5,886 nucleotides of DNA from JAYFRC01 sp034926415. Its GTDB lineage: Bacteria > Bacillota > Clostridia > Oscillospirales > Oscillospiraceae. Below the pieces are notes generated by a model. The model ran no database searches. It was not told the origin of the DNA and was given only the letters and a program-made list of their open reading frames with translations. Below are positions 5,218 through 5,886 of this stretch, one piece after another. The stretch is taken from the NCBI GenBank assembly GCA_034926415.1, contig JAYFRC010000110.1:1-5886 (forward strand). The letters are read 5' to 3'. Position numbers and translations under genes: made by a program. How positions within the stretch are numbered: the first letter of the stretch is position 1; the number at the start of each line of letters is the position of its first letter.

Positions 5218-5886
5218 ATGGGAGCAAAACAAGGCGGGGTAAGAAGGGCAAAATTCTCTATAATCATGGCTCTTGTTTTCCTTATTCCGTTTACCGGAGT
5301 TTACTGGTTCTTATCTCAGAGAACAATTGAGCCGCATTACTATCTTGGACTCATATTTGCGATTCCATTTGCATCTTTTGCCGTCGTCACGTGCTTACTA
5401 ATTAGCGGCATAATTAAAAAAGATTGCACCATACTGATAACAGCAATGACCGTATTCTTCTCAATATACTTCATATTTCTGGCGCCGATTACTGTTCTGG
5501 GCGCCGTAATCCATGATGAGACCGCCGATGTAACGGATATCGACAATTACGATAGGGTTATAAAGCTCAATGAAATCCCGGAGAAACTCACAGACATTTT
5601 CCCCGACACGATACCGGATGGAGCAAAAGCCATCCATTTTTATTATCATCCGTTTGCCATTGGCCAAGGCGGTCAGGAAATCGCTCTGGAATTTGAAGCG
5701 GATTCAGATACAAAAAACGACTATATCGACAAGATTTCAAAAAGAGCCGAATGGATCGGAAAGGCAGGTACCGGCGAAGCAGAACAGCACGGCGTATTCG
5801 ACGGCACGTTCTGTATGTTTGATTACGCCAACTCCGGGTTGCCAAACGATTATGATATTTATGCGGTTTACAGCAAAGCCGATGTT
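5218..5886 (+). CDS. Membrane protein with extracytoplasmic C-terminal domain (partial, 3' end outside window)
   Basis: I do not recognise this family by name. From the ATG at 5218 the frame is open for 223 codons to the window edge without a stop. GGAG at 5206-5209 gives a ribosome site with 8-base spacing. The basic N-terminus MGAKQGGVRRAK is followed by three predicted membrane segments near residues 13-32, 41-64 and 71-96. A polar region follows from about residue 99, including IPEKLTDIFPDTIPDG (120-135), FYYHPFAIGQGGQEIALEFE (141-160) and ADSDTKNDYIDKISKRAEWI (161-180). By the positive-inside rule the basic N-terminus is cytoplasmic and this region lies outside, possibly as a ligand- or partner-binding domain. 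It follows the lipoprotein gene by 93 bases on the same strand with no terminator or clear promoter between, so co-transcription is possible. No catalytic motif was seen in the part present. Confidence 0.82.
   Translation, partial: MGAKQGGVRRAKFSIIMALVFLIPFTGVYWFLSQRTIEPHYYLGLIFAIPFASFAVVTCLLISGIIKKDCTILITAMTVFFSIYFIFLAPITVLGAVIHDETADVTDIDNYDRVIKLNEIPEKLTDIFPDTIPDGAKAIHFYYHPFAIGQGGQEIALEFEADSDTKNDYIDKISKRAEWIGKAGTGEAEQHGVFDGTFCMFDYANSGLPNDYDIYAVYSKADV

Noticed and set aside
5192..5242. 16-codon ORF (MTDGLEHIIWEQNKAG) overlapping the start of the last gene
   Set aside because: It is too short, has no clear ribosome site and no known counterpart; a leader peptide role cannot be supported.

Overview
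The window looks like chromosomal DNA from a low-to-mid GC Clostridia-type Firmicute. The support is an M56/BlaR1-type metalloprotease paired with a BlaI repressor, a DUF2975 membrane protein paired with a small Cro/CI-type regulator, strong AGGAGG-type ribosome binding sites, and consensus sigma-A-like promoters. No species can be named from the sequence. No rRNA, tRNA, CRISPR array or insertion sequence was seen.

Layout. Positions 1-271 hold the 3' end of a coding region dominated by an 18-bp tandem repeat (ten units, seven of them identical), read most plausibly on the plus strand as a Glu/Asp/Pro/Ala hexapeptide repeat. A 41-bp near-perfect palindrome with A and T runs on its flanks (about 423-476) separates it from the convergent minus-strand operon and looks like a bidirectional terminator. 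The minus-strand operon (3603 down to 504) encodes a BlaI/MecI-type repressor and, one base later, a 911-residue M56 membrane metalloprotease. The protease has no penicillin-binding sensor. Its long extracytoplasmic part instead has a DUF4825-like region, three Asp-box (BNR) motifs and an unassigned C-terminal region.

The 231 bp between the divergent genes (3604-3834) is dense in control signals. For the repressor operon there is a TTGACA-17-TAGACT promoter overlaid by two 20-bp direct repeats that look like BlaI operators. For the plus-strand operon there is a 21-bp perfect palindrome just upstream of a TTGACT-17-TATAAT promoter. The plus-strand operon encodes a four-helix DUF2975 protein, a 79-residue helix-turn-helix regulator and a small acidic lipoprotein. 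A further membrane protein starts at 5218 and runs off the window.

How they may work together (inference). The BlaI-M56 pair should be an autoregulated signal-transduction module: the protease senses something outside the membrane through its unusual C-terminal part and inactivates the repressor. The DUF2975-HTH pair is probably a second autoregulated module controlling the lipoprotein and possibly the last gene. Whether the two modules talk to each other through the shared intergenic region is open.
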